Part shown: positions 39,324 through 48,156 of the stretch, one piece after another
Layout of the letters: the number at the start of each line of letters is the position of its first letter
How positions within the stretch are numbered: position 1 is the first letter of the stretch
Origin: a virus
Direction: 5' to 3' (one strand)
IMG/VR virus record: IMGVR_UViG_3300035698_007174
Location: 1 to 64,000 of that record
Length of the DNA: 64,000 nt
Translations under genes and position numbers: made by a program
Notes under the pieces: generated by a model
What the model was told of the DNA's origin: nothing
Seen by the model: only the letters and a program-made list of their open reading frames with translations
Databases searched by the model: none

Positions 39324-40366
39324 TCAAGAAGGTGACTATTGAGAATTTTCAGAGTCATAAGAATACAGAACTAGAATTTTGTCGTGGAGTCAACATAATT
39401 GTTGGCTCCTCTGATAAGGGCAAATCTGCTATTTTGCGATCTCTGAGATGGAATTTTGAAAATCAACCATTGGGAGATCGTTTTCGGTCTAAATGGGGTG
39501 GGAATACCAAAGTGACTGTTGAAACAGAAGATGCTGTTGTTGTTCGAGGGAAAACTAAATCCTCTAACTTTTACCGGATAGGTCAGGAGTTGTATACTTC
39601 TTTCAACAAAACTATTCCTGAACCCTTACAGAATCTTTACAATTTCCTGCCATTAAATTTCCAGTGGCAACACGATTCTGTTTTTTTGCTCGGGAACTCT
39701 GGTGGAGAAGTAGCCAGATATATAAATGAGTTGATCGATCTGACTATCATCGACTCAAGTTTGCAGAGTATTGAGAGAATCAAAAGATCTCACAACAAAG
39801 AGATGGAGTTTCAACACAAACTTCTAAAAGAGAAGCAAGTTGAATTGAAATCCTACAAAAAGTTGGATGGCTTAGAAGAGTTAGTTCTGGCTGCGGAAGT
39901 ACTCGAACACGAACTTTATGTGAACTATGAAACATTGTCTGAGATGGCTGACTTAATTGGAGAGATCGAAGATTGTAAGAAGCAACTAAAAGTGTTAGAC
40001 AAGACTAACAAATGTGAAGGTACTGTTTCCCTGGTGGGTGAGATTTATGCCAAGATGGATAGAATCGATGAACAGATAGATGAGAGAGATGATTTTATTG
40101 TAGATCTTCAGTTATGTCGTACAAAATTAGAGGAGACTAACAAAGTTTCGGTTATAGAAGAATGTTACAAGGCAGCAGATAAGTTATACTACGCTTACTC
40201 TGATAGTACTGAAGTTTATTTTGCTGCTGATTCTCTGGCAGATGCTTACGAAATCTGTCAAGAAGAATATGAGGAACAGAAAAATATCCACAAAGAAGCA
40301 GTTCGGCAACTAAAAGAGATCATGCCCGATGTTTGTCCTACTTGTGGTCAGGAGATACATAAATGA
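39320..40366 (+). CDS. Rad50/SbcC N-terminal half ending in a zinc hook
   Basis: The 348-residue protein starts [20 protein letters not shown] and has Walker A GSSDKGKS (29-36), [10 protein letters not shown] (Q-loop region near 112), then a coiled coil from about residue 160. It stops at [11 protein letters not shown], with Cys339 and Cys342 forming the CxxC zinc-hook half. A normal Rad50 would continue with a second coil and the C-terminal ATPase lobe. Here these are encoded separately (41432-41668 and 42389-43006). Its partner is the nuclease directly after. Confidence 0.85.
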   Translation: MIKKVTIENFQSHKNTELEFCRGVNIIVGSSDKGKSAILRSLRWNFENQPLGDRFRSKWGGNTKVTVETEDAVVVRGKTKSSNFYRIGQELYTSFNKTIPEPLQNLYNFLPLNFQWQHDSVFLLGNSGGEVARYINELIDLTIIDSSLQSIERIKRSHNKEMEFQHKLLKEKQVELKSYKKLDGLEELVLAAEVLEHELYVNYETLSEMADLIGEIEDCKKQLKVLDKTNKCEGTVSLVGEIYAKMDRIDEQIDERDDFIVDLQLCRTKLEETNKVSVIEECYKAADKLYYAYSDSTEVYFAADSLADAYEICQEEYEEQKNIHKEAVRQLKEIMPDVCPTCGQEIHK

Positions 40367-41250
40367 AACCAACTTTTATATTGACAGCTGACATTCATAT
40401 CAGATCAGACATTCCTACTTGCCGGACCGATGACTATTGGGAAGCTCAGGAAAAGAAGATTGCATGGTTGAAAGAACTGCAAGCAAAACACAACTGTCCT
40501 ATTCTAAATGCCGGAGATTTACTAGACAAGTTCAGATCTTCCCCTCACTTGGAAGCCTGGGCCATTCAGAACCTACCGAAGATACTGACCATTGTGGGCA
40601 ATAATCACGATATGCCATACAATAACATCAAATACCTCAATAGAGGTTCACTATGGGTGTTGAAATCGTCTGGAGTAATCGATATACTAGATGGCTATGA
40701 CACGTTCAAAGACATACTTCTATTTGGATCTCATTTTAACTTTGACAAGATCCCTGAAATCAATCTTCCGGAAGGAAACTTTAAAAAGAAAATAGCAATG
40801 CTGCATATGATGGTGTCCAAAGATGGTGAGATTCCAAACTCTCACTCCGGAACATCTCTCTTGAAGAAGTTACCTCAGTTTGATTTGATTGTCACCGGAC
40901 ATAATCATCAGTCTTTTGTTTGTGAGTACCAGGGGAGAGTTCTTATCAATCCAGGATCCATGATGAGAATGTTTGCTGATCAGGTAGAAGAGAGTCCTAA
41001 AGTATACCTGTGGAATGAGGATGGAACCTACGAACCAGCTTCTTACCCATATGAAAGTGGAGTAATCAGTCGGGCTCATATCATTAAAAAGGAAAAGAGA
41101 ACTGAGACTATTGAATCTTTTGTGGCTAAAATGAAGAAAGATTCTTGTGTCGAATTCAGCTACGAGAAAAATATGGAAAACTTTATTAAAAAAAATAAGC
41201 TATCTCGTAGTATAATTAATAAGATAAGCGAAGCAATGGAGGTAATATGA
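40363..41250 (+). CDS. Mre11/SbcD-like nuclease subunit
   Basis: The 295-residue protein has LTADIHIRSD (residues 6-15), NAGDLLDKF, IVGNNHDMPY, MLHMMVSK and VTGHNHQSF in order, the five metal-ligand motifs of Mre11-type nucleases. Thus it should cut DNA ends with manganese. It overlaps the Rad50-like N-half by four bases. Confidence 0.85.
   Translation: MKPTFILTADIHIRSDIPTCRTDDYWEAQEKKIAWLKELQAKHNCPILNAGDLLDKFRSSPHLEAWAIQNLPKILTIVGNNHDMPYNNIKYLNRGSLWVLKSSGVIDILDGYDTFKDILLFGSHFNFDKIPEINLPEGNFKKKIAMLHMMVSKDGEIPNSHSGTSLLKKLPQFDLIVTGHNHQSFVCEYQGRVLINPGSMMRMFADQVEESPKVYLWNEDGTYEPASYPYESGVISRAHIIKKEKRTETIESFVAKMKKDSCVEFSYEKNMENFIKKNKLSRSIINKISEAMEVI
41211..41216 (+). promoter_or_regulatory. Possible -10 box at the end of the nuclease gene
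   Basis: CGTAGTATAATTAATAAGATAAG resembles the TACGGTATAATTARATAAGGAG blocks at 27635 and 35516, but lies inside a coding end, so it is only a candidate. Confidence 0.3.
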
Positions 41251-41435
41251 TACGGAAGATACAACATTTAAAGTTTACTTGTGATGAACAGGGAAGGGTT
41301 ATTATTGCAGATACTCGTAACAGAACAATACAGCTACATTACTGCTATTTTGATGGTGTCTGGCCTGAAGGTATTCTGATTGAGGGAAGATCTCCCAAAC
41401 AGGTGATGCTACATACACGGGGAGAGAAAAAATGA
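41247..41435 (+). CDS. Hypothetical protein of 62 residues
   Basis: MIRKIQHLKFTCDEQGRVII is a basic beta-rich chain, ending SPKQVMLHTRGEKK. It overlaps the nuclease stop (ATGA) and the next start. Small and unidentified; the position suggests part of the Rad50-Mre11-like set. Confidence 0.6.
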   Translation: MIRKIQHLKFTCDEQGRVIIADTRNRTIQLHYCYFDGVWPEGILIEGRSPKQVMLHTRGEKK

Positions 41436-41668
41436 GTTTACTAAATCGAATTACTGATCTAAAGGAACGAATTGAAGAGTCCAAATTGGCTCGGGAAAGA
41501 GAGAAAGGGAAACTGGCTGGCATGGAAGAGACTATGAAAAAGAAATATAAATGTACTTCTTTAGAAGAACTGCAGAAACAAGTCAGGGAGATGAAAGCAG
41601 ACAACGACAAGAGAGAGAAAGAATTGAAAGAACTCTTGGGTGAGATTGAGGAGAGGTTTGATGATTAA
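41432..41668 (+). CDS. Coiled-coil protein of 78 residues
   Basis: The whole chain is a charged heptad repeat (LLNRITDLKERIEESKLARE; LEELQKQVREMKADNDKR). It would fit the return arm of the Rad50 coil or a bridging subunit. It overlaps both neighbours. Confidence 0.6.
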   Translation: MSLLNRITDLKERIEESKLAREREKGKLAGMEETMKKKYKCTSLEELQKQVREMKADNDKREKELKELLGEIEERFDD

Positions 41669-42392
41669 TCTTTACAATGGAGATTGTTTAGAAGTAATGG
41701 ATCAGTTGATTGAACAAGGTATCAAAGTGGATGCAATAATAGCAGATGTTCCCTACGGGACCACTGCTTGCAAATGGGATCAGGTCATTCCCTTTGATGA
41801 AATGTGGGAACGGTTAAAATTAATAAGGAAATCTAATACGCCCACCGTATTATTTGGGAGTGAGCCTTTTAGCTCTCATTTGAGAATCAGTAATATAAAA
41901 GAGTTTAAATATGATTGGATATGGGAAAAGAATTTAAAATCTGGTAACTTAAATGCACGTAAAAGACCAATGCTAGGCCATGAAGTCATCTCTGTTTTTA
42001 TGGAAAAATTAGGCAGCAGTTACTACCCACAAAAACGAGTAAGAACTAATGAGATAAAATCAGGCAACAAAAATAATAGTAAAACATCTGTATATGGTAA
42101 GCAAAAAGAATTATATGTGGATAGGCAATCTGATAAAATCAATCCTGATACTATAATTAAGAATATTAAGTGTGTACATAATAGTCAAGGAAAAGTTCAC
42201 CCTACTCAAAAACCAGTTGAATTATTAGAATACCTGATTAAAACATACACAAATGAAGGAGATTTAGTTTTGGACTTTACAATGGGATCAGGAACTACTA
42301 TGGTTGGTTGTAAAAATCTAAATAGGCATGGGATTGGGATAGAATTAAACAAGGAATATTTTGAAATAGCTAAAGGGAGGATTGGAGAGTGA
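41661..42392 (+). CDS. DNA methyltransferase (N6-adenine or N4-cytosine, beta-type)
   Basis: The ATG at 41661 follows GGAGAGGTTTG and overlaps the previous gene. In 243 residues, LYNGDCLEVM (start), a DVPYG in place of the usual DPPY (residues 29-33), HPTQKPVELLEYLI, and DLVLDFTMGSGTTMVG (motif I) occur in the order of beta-class methylases. The base composition is more AT-rich than its neighbours, and it splits the Rad50-like genes, as if acquired later. It could protect phage DNA against host restriction. Confidence 0.85.
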   Translation: MINLYNGDCLEVMDQLIEQGIKVDAIIADVPYGTTACKWDQVIPFDEMWERLKLIRKSNTPTVLFGSEPFSSHLRISNIKEFKYDWIWEKNLKSGNLNARKRPMLGHEVISVFMEKLGSSYYPQKRVRTNEIKSGNKNNSKTSVYGKQKELYVDRQSDKINPDTIIKNIKCVHNSQGKVHPTQKPVELLEYLIKTYTNEGDLVLDFTMGSGTTMVGCKNLNRHGIGIELNKEYFEIAKGRIGE

Positions 42393-43006
42393 TTAATTTA
42401 CAGGAAAGAAGGGCCAAGTTAGAGAGAATGAAAGGACAGAAGGAAGCTCTCTCTAAAGAGATCAAAACTATCAAGAAGAAATATCTTGAAGAGAAAGATA
42501 ACTATGAAAATTCAATCAAGGCTCAAGAAGCTATGAAAATTGTGGCTCTTGAAACTCAACAAGGGATTACCTATCAATTATGTGATATGGTTACTCTGGC
42601 CCTAAATACTGTATTTGAAGATTCTTATGACTTCAACATTGAGTTTGTTGATAGAAGAGGAAAGACTGAAGCTGATTTGTCTTTCAGGAAAAATGATGAA
42701 GAGTACGATCCTATGACTGACTCAGGTGGTGGAGTAGTAGATGTTGCTGCGTTTGCCCTGCGAGTCAGTCTTTGGAGTTTGTCAAAGAAGAACAACACTA
42801 TTGTTTCGGATGAACCAATGAAGTTTTTATCCAGAGAATTGCAACCAAAGGCTTCTGAGCTTTTGAAAATGTTGTCCTGCAAATTGGGTATTCAGTTCAT
42901 AATTGTTACCCACGACAAGGCTTTGATGGAGAGTGCAGATCAGATATTTACAATTGATCAGGATGAAGATGGTGTTAGTTTTATTGCAGAGGAGGAGATT
43001 GAATGA
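42389..43006 (+). CDS. Rad50/SMC C-terminal ATPase lobe
   Basis: GTG at 42389 overlaps the methylase stop (GTGA). The 205-residue protein begins with a coil (about 1-55) and then has SGGGVVDVAAFALRVSL (ABC signature), TIVSDEPM (Walker B with Asp-Glu) and IIVTHDKAL (H-loop). These complement the Walker A half at 39320. The two halves would associate as the second lobe of a Rad50-like ATPase. It overlaps the sugar cassette's first gene. Confidence 0.85.
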   Translation: MINLQERRAKLERMKGQKEALSKEIKTIKKKYLEEKDNYENSIKAQEAMKIVALETQQGITYQLCDMVTLALNTVFEDSYDFNIEFVDRRGKTEADLSFRKNDEEYDPMTDSGGGVVDVAAFALRVSLWSLSKKNNTIVSDEPMKFLSRELQPKASELLKMLSCKLGIQFIIVTHDKALMESADQIFTIDQDEDGVSFIAEEEIE

Positions 43007-43779
43007 TAAGAGTAATGATACAGGCTAGAATGGGAGCGAGCAGACTGCCAGGGAAAGTTTTACTTCCTTTGATGGGAGAGAAAAAGGCGTTAGAAGTACT
43101 TCTCGAAAGATTGAACTTGCTGAACAATGTGGGACCGGATAATATCTATATATGCACTACCACAAATCCAAAGGATAATGTCCTGGTTGATCAAATTGCC
43201 GAGTTTGGTGACTATAATGTATATCGGGGTGATGAAGATGATGTGATCAACAGAGTGTACGAATGCTGTAAAGAATACAAGTTTGCCAAGAACGATACAA
43301 TCATAGAAATCACTGGTGACTGTCCTATCATCTGTCCTTACTTAATTCAGAATTTACTTGACAGATATGATGAGGGTGATTTTGACTATTTGAGTAATGT
43401 GATAACCAGATCTTTCCCTGATGGAATGGACATTCAGATTTATTCATTTAACATCTTTGAGAAAGCTGTTTTTTCTACAACTGAAATGAAATTTAGGGAA
43501 CACGTTGGTTGGAATATTTTAAACTTCTCATCTTTCTACCAAGACAAATGTACTTTCAAGATCGGGAATGTTCCGGCAATGTTCAGATATTTCCATCCTG
43601 AGTACAGACTGACATTGGATACCCCTGAAGATTACAAAGTACTGAAAGCGATTTGTGAATACTTCAACAAAATCAATTTCACTCTGGGGGATGTACTTTC
43701 CTATATTGAGAGAAAACCTGAACTTCTCTCTAATTCAAATATCGCAACTAAATTAGCAGGAGTAAGTTATGAAGCATAA
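43003..43779 (+). CDS. SpsF-like acylneuraminate cytidylyltransferase
   Basis: The 258-residue protein starts IRVMIQARMGASRLPGKVLLP, the nucleotide-binding loop of the SpsF/CMP-sugar family. It continues with CTTTNPKDN, YRGDEDDVINRV, IEITGDCPIICP and REHVGWNI and LTLDTPEDY. In Bacillus spore coat and flagellin sugar operons this type of enzyme is thought to activate the nonulosonic acid with CTP. It is the first gene of the sugar cassette, coupled to the preceding repair gene (ATGA). Confidence 0.85.
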   Translation: MIRVMIQARMGASRLPGKVLLPLMGEKKALEVLLERLNLLNNVGPDNIYICTTTNPKDNVLVDQIAEFGDYNVYRGDEDDVINRVYECCKEYKFAKNDTIIEITGDCPIICPYLIQNLLDRYDEGDFDYLSNVITRSFPDGMDIQIYSFNIFEKAVFSTTEMKFREHVGWNILNFSSFYQDKCTFKIGNVPAMFRYFHPEYRLTLDTPEDYKVLKAICEYFNKINFTLGDVLSYIERKPELLSNSNIATKLAGVSYEA

Positions 43780-44755
43780 AGTATTACTTGTCGGAGCAGG
43801 ATCTATTGGAGCTACAAAACCAGATAAGTTCGACTCTCCAACCACAGAACACGCATTGACTCATGCTCACGCTATCTTCAGTGATCCACACTTTGAGTTG
43901 TCTGGGATTGTTGATACTGATGCAGAAAAAGGACTTGCTGCAGCTATGAAATGGGGAACTGGATATACAGGTGATTTATCTAATGGGATTAGAAATACAG
44001 AACCAGATGTGATTGTTGTGTCTGTTCCTACTAAATGGCACTATGAGACATTATTAACTATAATAAACCATGAACATCTACCAAAGCTAGTTATTTGTGA
44101 AAAGCCTTTTTGTCAATTTTATGGAACTGGTGTTAGGATAATAGAACAGTTTGAGGAAGCTGGCATTACTTTGATGGTGAACTACTCCAGAAGATTCTCC
44201 ATTTCATTTCAAGGGATTGCCAAATCTATCCGAGAAGGAGATCTTGGGAAAGCTCAAGCAGCGTACTTGGTCTATGAAAGAGGAATGAAGAGAGATGCTA
44301 GTCATGCCATAGACTTGTTCAATTGGTTTTTTGACAATTCATATACAGAAGGAAAAAGACTCGGCAATCATAGCATACATGATTTCAGTAAAGAAGACCC
44401 AACGGTCTCCGCTTACTTGTCTTATGAAAAGTGTCCGGCTGTTCATCTTATCCCTGTAGATGGTAGGAACTTTTGTGTGTTTGATCTGACTATCTTCATG
44501 GAGAAAGGAGTCATTTATATCAAGAAATATGGCAAAGATGTATATGGAGCTGAGGTAGTTCCTGAACCTACTTATGGGAATTACAATACTTTGGATACTC
44601 CAAAGTTGATAGGACATACGGACATAGAAGAAAATCTATTTAATCTGTATAAAAATGTGCATGAAGTTTTGGTAGGAGAAGCAGATCCGATCTCTCCTGC
44701 GTCTGGAGCTGTAGAAGTCAATCGGATATTGGAGGATTTAGCTTCATGGGAGTAA
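43769..44755 (+). CDS. Gfo/Idh/MocA-family sugar oxidoreductase
   Basis: In 328 residues: a Rossmann loop VGAGSIG, then VVSVPTKWHYE, VICEKPF (the EKP motif), and SHAIDLFNWFF (His in the usual catalytic segment). It oxidises or reduces a sugar with NAD(P). Such enzymes occur with DegT aminotransferases in UDP-sugar and legionaminic-precursor pathways. Overlaps the preceding gene by 11 bases. Confidence 0.8.
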   Translation: MKHKVLLVGAGSIGATKPDKFDSPTTEHALTHAHAIFSDPHFELSGIVDTDAEKGLAAAMKWGTGYTGDLSNGIRNTEPDVIVVSVPTKWHYETLLTIINHEHLPKLVICEKPFCQFYGTGVRIIEQFEEAGITLMVNYSRRFSISFQGIAKSIREGDLGKAQAAYLVYERGMKRDASHAIDLFNWFFDNSYTEGKRLGNHSIHDFSKEDPTVSAYLSYEKCPAVHLIPVDGRNFCVFDLTIFMEKGVIYIKKYGKDVYGAEVVPEPTYGNYNTLDTPKLIGHTDIEENLFNLYKNVHEVLVGEADPISPASGAVEVNRILEDLASWE

Positions 44756-45129
44756 AAAGAATTTCTAAGTCAGGCATCGTTCTCAAGTTCTTAAAAGAAA
44801 ATCCAACAGCTATCATCAAATATAAGTATGATGTGAAGACTGATCGGGATTTGGTTGCTGTTTATATTGATAAGAAAAAGATATTCCGGATTAAGTTTGA
44901 TTGTTTCAATACAGTTTTGGAAGCACTAATTGTAACGAAAAGAGAAAGTGCTTCTACAATCTATCTAAAGTTAGATCCTGAGTTTAAGGACTTGAAATTG
45001 GTAAATGGTTTTAAGGATTATGATATTGGACCTACCGGAAGACTTGAAGGTGATGCTGAGAGAATAGTTTGCGAAAAAGAAGATAAGCAATTTATTGAAC
45101 ATTTTGTAAAGGAGCTTGTATGCATTTAG
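44746..45129 (+). CDS. Hypothetical protein of 127 residues in the sugar cassette
   Basis: MGVKRISKSGIVLKFLKENP begins a basic, beta-rich chain. VYIDKKKIFRIKFDCFNT and GRLEGDAERIVCEKEDK follow. I do not recognise it. It overlaps the oxidoreductase and aminotransferase genes, so it is translated with the pathway and may be an unknown enzyme or carrier of it. Confidence 0.6.
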   Translation: MGVKRISKSGIVLKFLKENPTAIIKYKYDVKTDRDLVAVYIDKKKIFRIKFDCFNTVLEALIVTKRESASTIYLKLDPEFKDLKLVNGFKDYDIGPTGRLEGDAERIVCEKEDKQFIEHFVKELVCI

Positions 45130-46439
45130 CTTTACTGGGCGGTAAGAAACTACGAACTAAATTCTTCCCTCCCCAAAAGACCATCGGGAAAGAGGAAAAA
45201 GAAGCAGTCATCGACTTCTTGAATGATATAGAAGATACTGGAAACATCTTGTCCGGATACAGGGGGAATTGGATTCCTCAGTTCTGGGGTGGAACAAAAG
45301 TTCAGGAGTTAGAGAAAGCTGTTGAGGGGTATCTAAATGCTCCGGACGATGCAGAAGTGTATGCTCTGGCGGTGAACTCCGCTACTTCCGGATTGCAGAT
45401 TGCTTGTGGGGCCATTGGAATAGTTCCTGGGGATGAAGTAATTGTCACTCCTTGGTCTATGAGTTGTTCTGCAACTGCTCCAATGTTATATGGTGGTGTC
45501 CCTGTGTTTGCTGATATTGAAGCAGACCATTTCTGTTTGGATCTCGCAGCTATTGAAGCTAAGATTACAAACAAGACAAAAGCGATTATTATAGTTGATC
45601 TATTTGGTCAACCTTATGATGTGGAAAAGATAAATGCTATTGCAAAAAAACATGGACTGATTATAATTGAAGATGCTGCTCAAGCAATTGGATCTACTTA
45701 CAAAAGTTGTGATGCCGGAACTCTGGGAGACATTGGTGTCTTCTCTTTTACTCAGGGAAAACATTTAACTGCTGGTGAAGGTGGAATGTTGGTTACTAAA
45801 GACCATGATTTGTATATGAAGATGGCATTAATCAGAAACCATGCTGAAGCTGTGATCTCTGCTATGCCAGATGAAGTTCAAATTGAGTATTACTGGCAAC
45901 CAAATATGATTGGTTTTAATATGCGGATGACTGAGATCCAGGCTGTGATTGTAAAGGAACAACTTAAAAAGATATATGATACTGGAGACTATATTGAATA
46001 TCGACAACAGAATGCAAATGATATAATGCAGGGGTTGGCAGATCTACCTATGATATGGAGAGCTAAAGTTAGAAAAGAATGTACACATTCATATTATGTT
46101 CTTCCCTTCTTCTATGATGAGACTAAAATGGACATTCCAATTCCCAGAGATCTATTTATGAGAGCTGTTCGAGCTGAGTTGTCTGAAGAATTGGGGAGGA
46201 TTGATCGAGGGGTTCCAATTGGTTGTGGATATATTACACCATTGTATGACCTACCGCTGTTTGCTGCTCGGGTGTTTGATCGAGAGGACTATCCTGTAGT
46301 TGAAGAGTTACATAGAATGGACTTTTGTTTGACTCTTTATCATGCTCTGGATTTGAAAGAGTCGGATATAGCTGATATTGTAAATGCCTTTCACAAAGTG
46401 TATAAGTACAGAGAGGAGTTGTTAAATTATGGGGTATAA
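45120..46439 (+). CDS. DegT/DnrJ/EryC1/StrS-family aminotransferase
   Basis: The 439-residue PLP enzyme shows VNSATSGLQIACGA, the DEVIVTPWSMSCSATA substrate loop, IIIEDAAQAIGS, and FSFTQGKHLTAGEGG with the PLP-binding Lys near residue 222. SGYRGNWIPQFWGG precedes, a pattern of this family's start. The reaction puts an amino group on a nucleotide-linked keto sugar, the PseC/LegC-type step if the 4-keto sugar from the dehydratase is used. The chain is longer than typical (about 370-390). Confidence 0.85.
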   Translation: MHLALLGGKKLRTKFFPPQKTIGKEEKEAVIDFLNDIEDTGNILSGYRGNWIPQFWGGTKVQELEKAVEGYLNAPDDAEVYALAVNSATSGLQIACGAIGIVPGDEVIVTPWSMSCSATAPMLYGGVPVFADIEADHFCLDLAAIEAKITNKTKAIIIVDLFGQPYDVEKINAIAKKHGLIIIEDAAQAIGSTYKSCDAGTLGDIGVFSFTQGKHLTAGEGGMLVTKDHDLYMKMALIRNHAEAVISAMPDEVQIEYYWQPNMIGFNMRMTEIQAVIVKEQLKKIYDTGDYIEYRQQNANDIMQGLADLPMIWRAKVRKECTHSYYVLPFFYDETKMDIPIPRDLFMRAVRAELSEELGRIDRGVPIGCGYITPLYDLPLFAARVFDREDYPVVEELHRMDFCLTLYHALDLKESDIADIVNAFHKVYKYREELLNYGV

Positions 46440-46638
46440 ATATTTTGTTTCATTTATTGTAGCTGATTGTAATAAAAATAAAGTTCCTGGGAGAGCTATT
46501 ATGCACTTTTCATCTAAAATAGAAAATGAAACGCATATAGTTCAAATAGAAGACAGTATACAAGAAATGAATTATAGATCTGTGAATGTATGTATCACCA
46601 ACTTTATCTTATTGAAAGAGGAGGACGAATGTATTTAA
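46429..46638 (+). CDS. Hypothetical protein of 69 residues
   Basis: MGYKYFVSFIVADCNKNKVPG opens a beta-rich chain, with a Cys-bearing end (VCITNFILLKEEDECI). It overlaps the aminotransferase stop. Resembles small phage domains with alternating strands. Function unknown. Confidence 0.55.
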   Translation: MGYKYFVSFIVADCNKNKVPGRAIMHFSSKIENETHIVQIEDSIQEMNYRSVNVCITNFILLKEEDECI

Positions 46639-46997
46639 TATGTCCCAATTGTGGAGAAAAAAAGATTGACCAATACCATATGCCCACTGGAGCCATTTGG
46701 TGTACTGCTTGTGGATATACAGCTCCGAGTAAAGAAAACTATAATCCATTTAAACAAACAATAAAATGGAAAGATGCTTTTATGGATCTATTATATCTTG
46801 CCATGACCCAAGCTGATTTTAGAAATGGAGTAACCGATCATGGCGTGGATGAAGGGAATCTTCAGGCAGCTAGAGAAATGAACAGAATATGTACTGTATA
46901 CTCTGGAGTATCTTCTGGAGAATTCCAGGAATATTTTAATAAAAGACAACAGCATATTTCAGATCCCCAATTATTTAAAAAAATCGAAGGAGAATAA
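46629..46997 (+). CDS. Zinc-ribbon protein (restriction-alleviation-like)
   Basis: ATG 46629 follows GAGGAGGACGA. Residues 1-30 form a zinc ribbon: CPNCGEKKIDQYH and WCTACGY. Small phage proteins with this arrangement include Lar-type restriction alleviation proteins. The remaining 90 residues are helical with AREMNRICTVYSG. Either a host-interaction or nucleic-acid-binding role is possible. Its first 15 bases are identical to those of the next gene. Confidence 0.6.
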   Translation: MYLICPNCGEKKIDQYHMPTGAIWCTACGYTAPSKENYNPFKQTIKWKDAFMDLLYLAMTQADFRNGVTDHGVDEGNLQAAREMNRICTVYSGVSSGEFQEYFNKRQQHISDPQLFKKIEGE

Positions 46998-47816
46998 ATG
47001 TATTTAATATGTGAGATAGGATCGAACCATAACAACGATCCAAAGAGAATAGAGAAGTTGATAGCTGAAGCTGCCGAAGTGGGGTTCAGTGCTGTCAAGT
47101 TCCAGTTGTTCAAAGCTGACAAGATGTATAAAGAAGCTGCTGAAGATCTGAGAGAATCAGAATTGGATACCCGTTTCTTTCCTATGATTAGAAACTTGTG
47201 TACAGATCATAAAATAGAACTAGGCTGTTCTGTGTTCTACCAGGGAGCAATTAAAGAGATAAATGAATATGTGGACTTTTGGAAGATCAGCTCTTTTGAC
47301 TTCAAACGAACTAAGTTAATTGAAGCTTGTTTGAAAACCAAGAAACCAATTATCATCTCTCTAGGATTAGCAGGGAACTCAGATGTAATCTACATGATGG
47401 CTCACTGCGAATCATTCTGTGCTGCGAATAAACTTGATCCAAGAATGATTTCTTTCATGCACTGCAATTCAAAGTATCCCTGTCCACCAGAGGAAGCGAA
47501 ACTGAACCGGATTGATTTCTTACGGTATCTGACTGAGAATAGGTATCCAATAGGGTACTCGGATCATACTGCAAATATTATGGTACTGGCTTTGGCAATG
47601 TTTTTGTGCAACGACTCTGCTGTGGAAATACATTATGACTTGGAGGATCTACAAGGAGCTGAAACCAAACATGGACATTGTGCTTACCGGACCAGAATAG
47701 AAGCTGCAGAGTATATTCGGAAAGGATTAAATCAGTCTTTTATCGGTGAATGGAAACCGGATGAAGATATGTTGAAATTATTGGCTAACGAGAAGACAGG
47801 ATTTAGAGGAGAATGA
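46998..47816 (+). CDS. NeuB-like nonulosonic acid synthase, catalytic domain only
   Basis: The 272-residue protein begins ICEIGSNHNNDPK, then VKFQLFKADKMY (a phosphate/PEP-binding KFQ), FMHCNSKYPCPP, and PIGYSDHTANI, and has EIHYDLEDLQGAETKHGH, all in the order of the NeuB barrel. NeuB, PseI and LegI condense a six-carbon amino sugar with PEP to give a nine-carbon acid. The usual C-terminal antifreeze-like domain (about 60 residues) is missing. EIHYDL replaces the EKHFT segment. AAGGAGAATAA precedes the ATG. Confidence 0.85.
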   Translation: MYLICEIGSNHNNDPKRIEKLIAEAAEVGFSAVKFQLFKADKMYKEAAEDLRESELDTRFFPMIRNLCTDHKIELGCSVFYQGAIKEINEYVDFWKISSFDFKRTKLIEACLKTKKPIIISLGLAGNSDVIYMMAHCESFCAANKLDPRMISFMHCNSKYPCPPEEAKLNRIDFLRYLTENRYPIGYSDHTANIMVLALAMFLCNDSAVEIHYDLEDLQGAETKHGHCAYRTRIEAAEYIRKGLNQSFIGEWKPDEDMLKLLANEKTGFRGE

Positions 47817-47817
47817 T

Positions 47818-48156
47818 ATGAAGAAGATTTTTGCGATTTTGCTTATAGCATTACTTATGCTGACAATGGTGTCATGTTCTAAAACGATTGAGACTGAGAT
47901 TACTAAAGTTGAATTTTATGCTGAACATGGTGTATTTTCTTTTGAGGGACTATTTGTTCATGAAGATCAGAAATATGCTTGGCAGGTCTTTTTTCGCCCA
48001 CCAGATAGAGAACACCTACAAGCTATATTTGATGGTAGATTTAAACTCGACTTTCTTTTTGAAACAGTGGATGGACAATTGATGCTGACTCCTGAGATTA
48101 TACTTACAAAGAAAAGAGCTGTGGAAGTTAAGGTCACTCCAGGAAAAGTGGTATGA
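47818..48156 (+). CDS. Small lipoprotein of 112 residues in the sugar cassette
   Basis: A signal peptide ends in LTMVSC, a lipobox. The mature part has strands (TEITKVEFYAEHGVFSFEGLF) and a helix, but no known domain. It would be anchored in the envelope. It overlaps the next gene (ATGAC). A role in surface display or superinfection exclusion is possible. Confidence 0.6.
   Translation: MKKIFAILLIALLMLTMVSCSKTIETEITKVEFYAEHGVFSFEGLFVHEDQKYAWQVFFRPPDREHLQAIFDGRFKLDFLFETVDGQLMLTPEIILTKKRAVEVKVTPGKVV

Noticed and set aside
45302-45574. Antisense frame within the aminotransferase gene
   Set aside because: It is a mirror of the coding frame; the sense frame has the full PLP-enzyme motifs.
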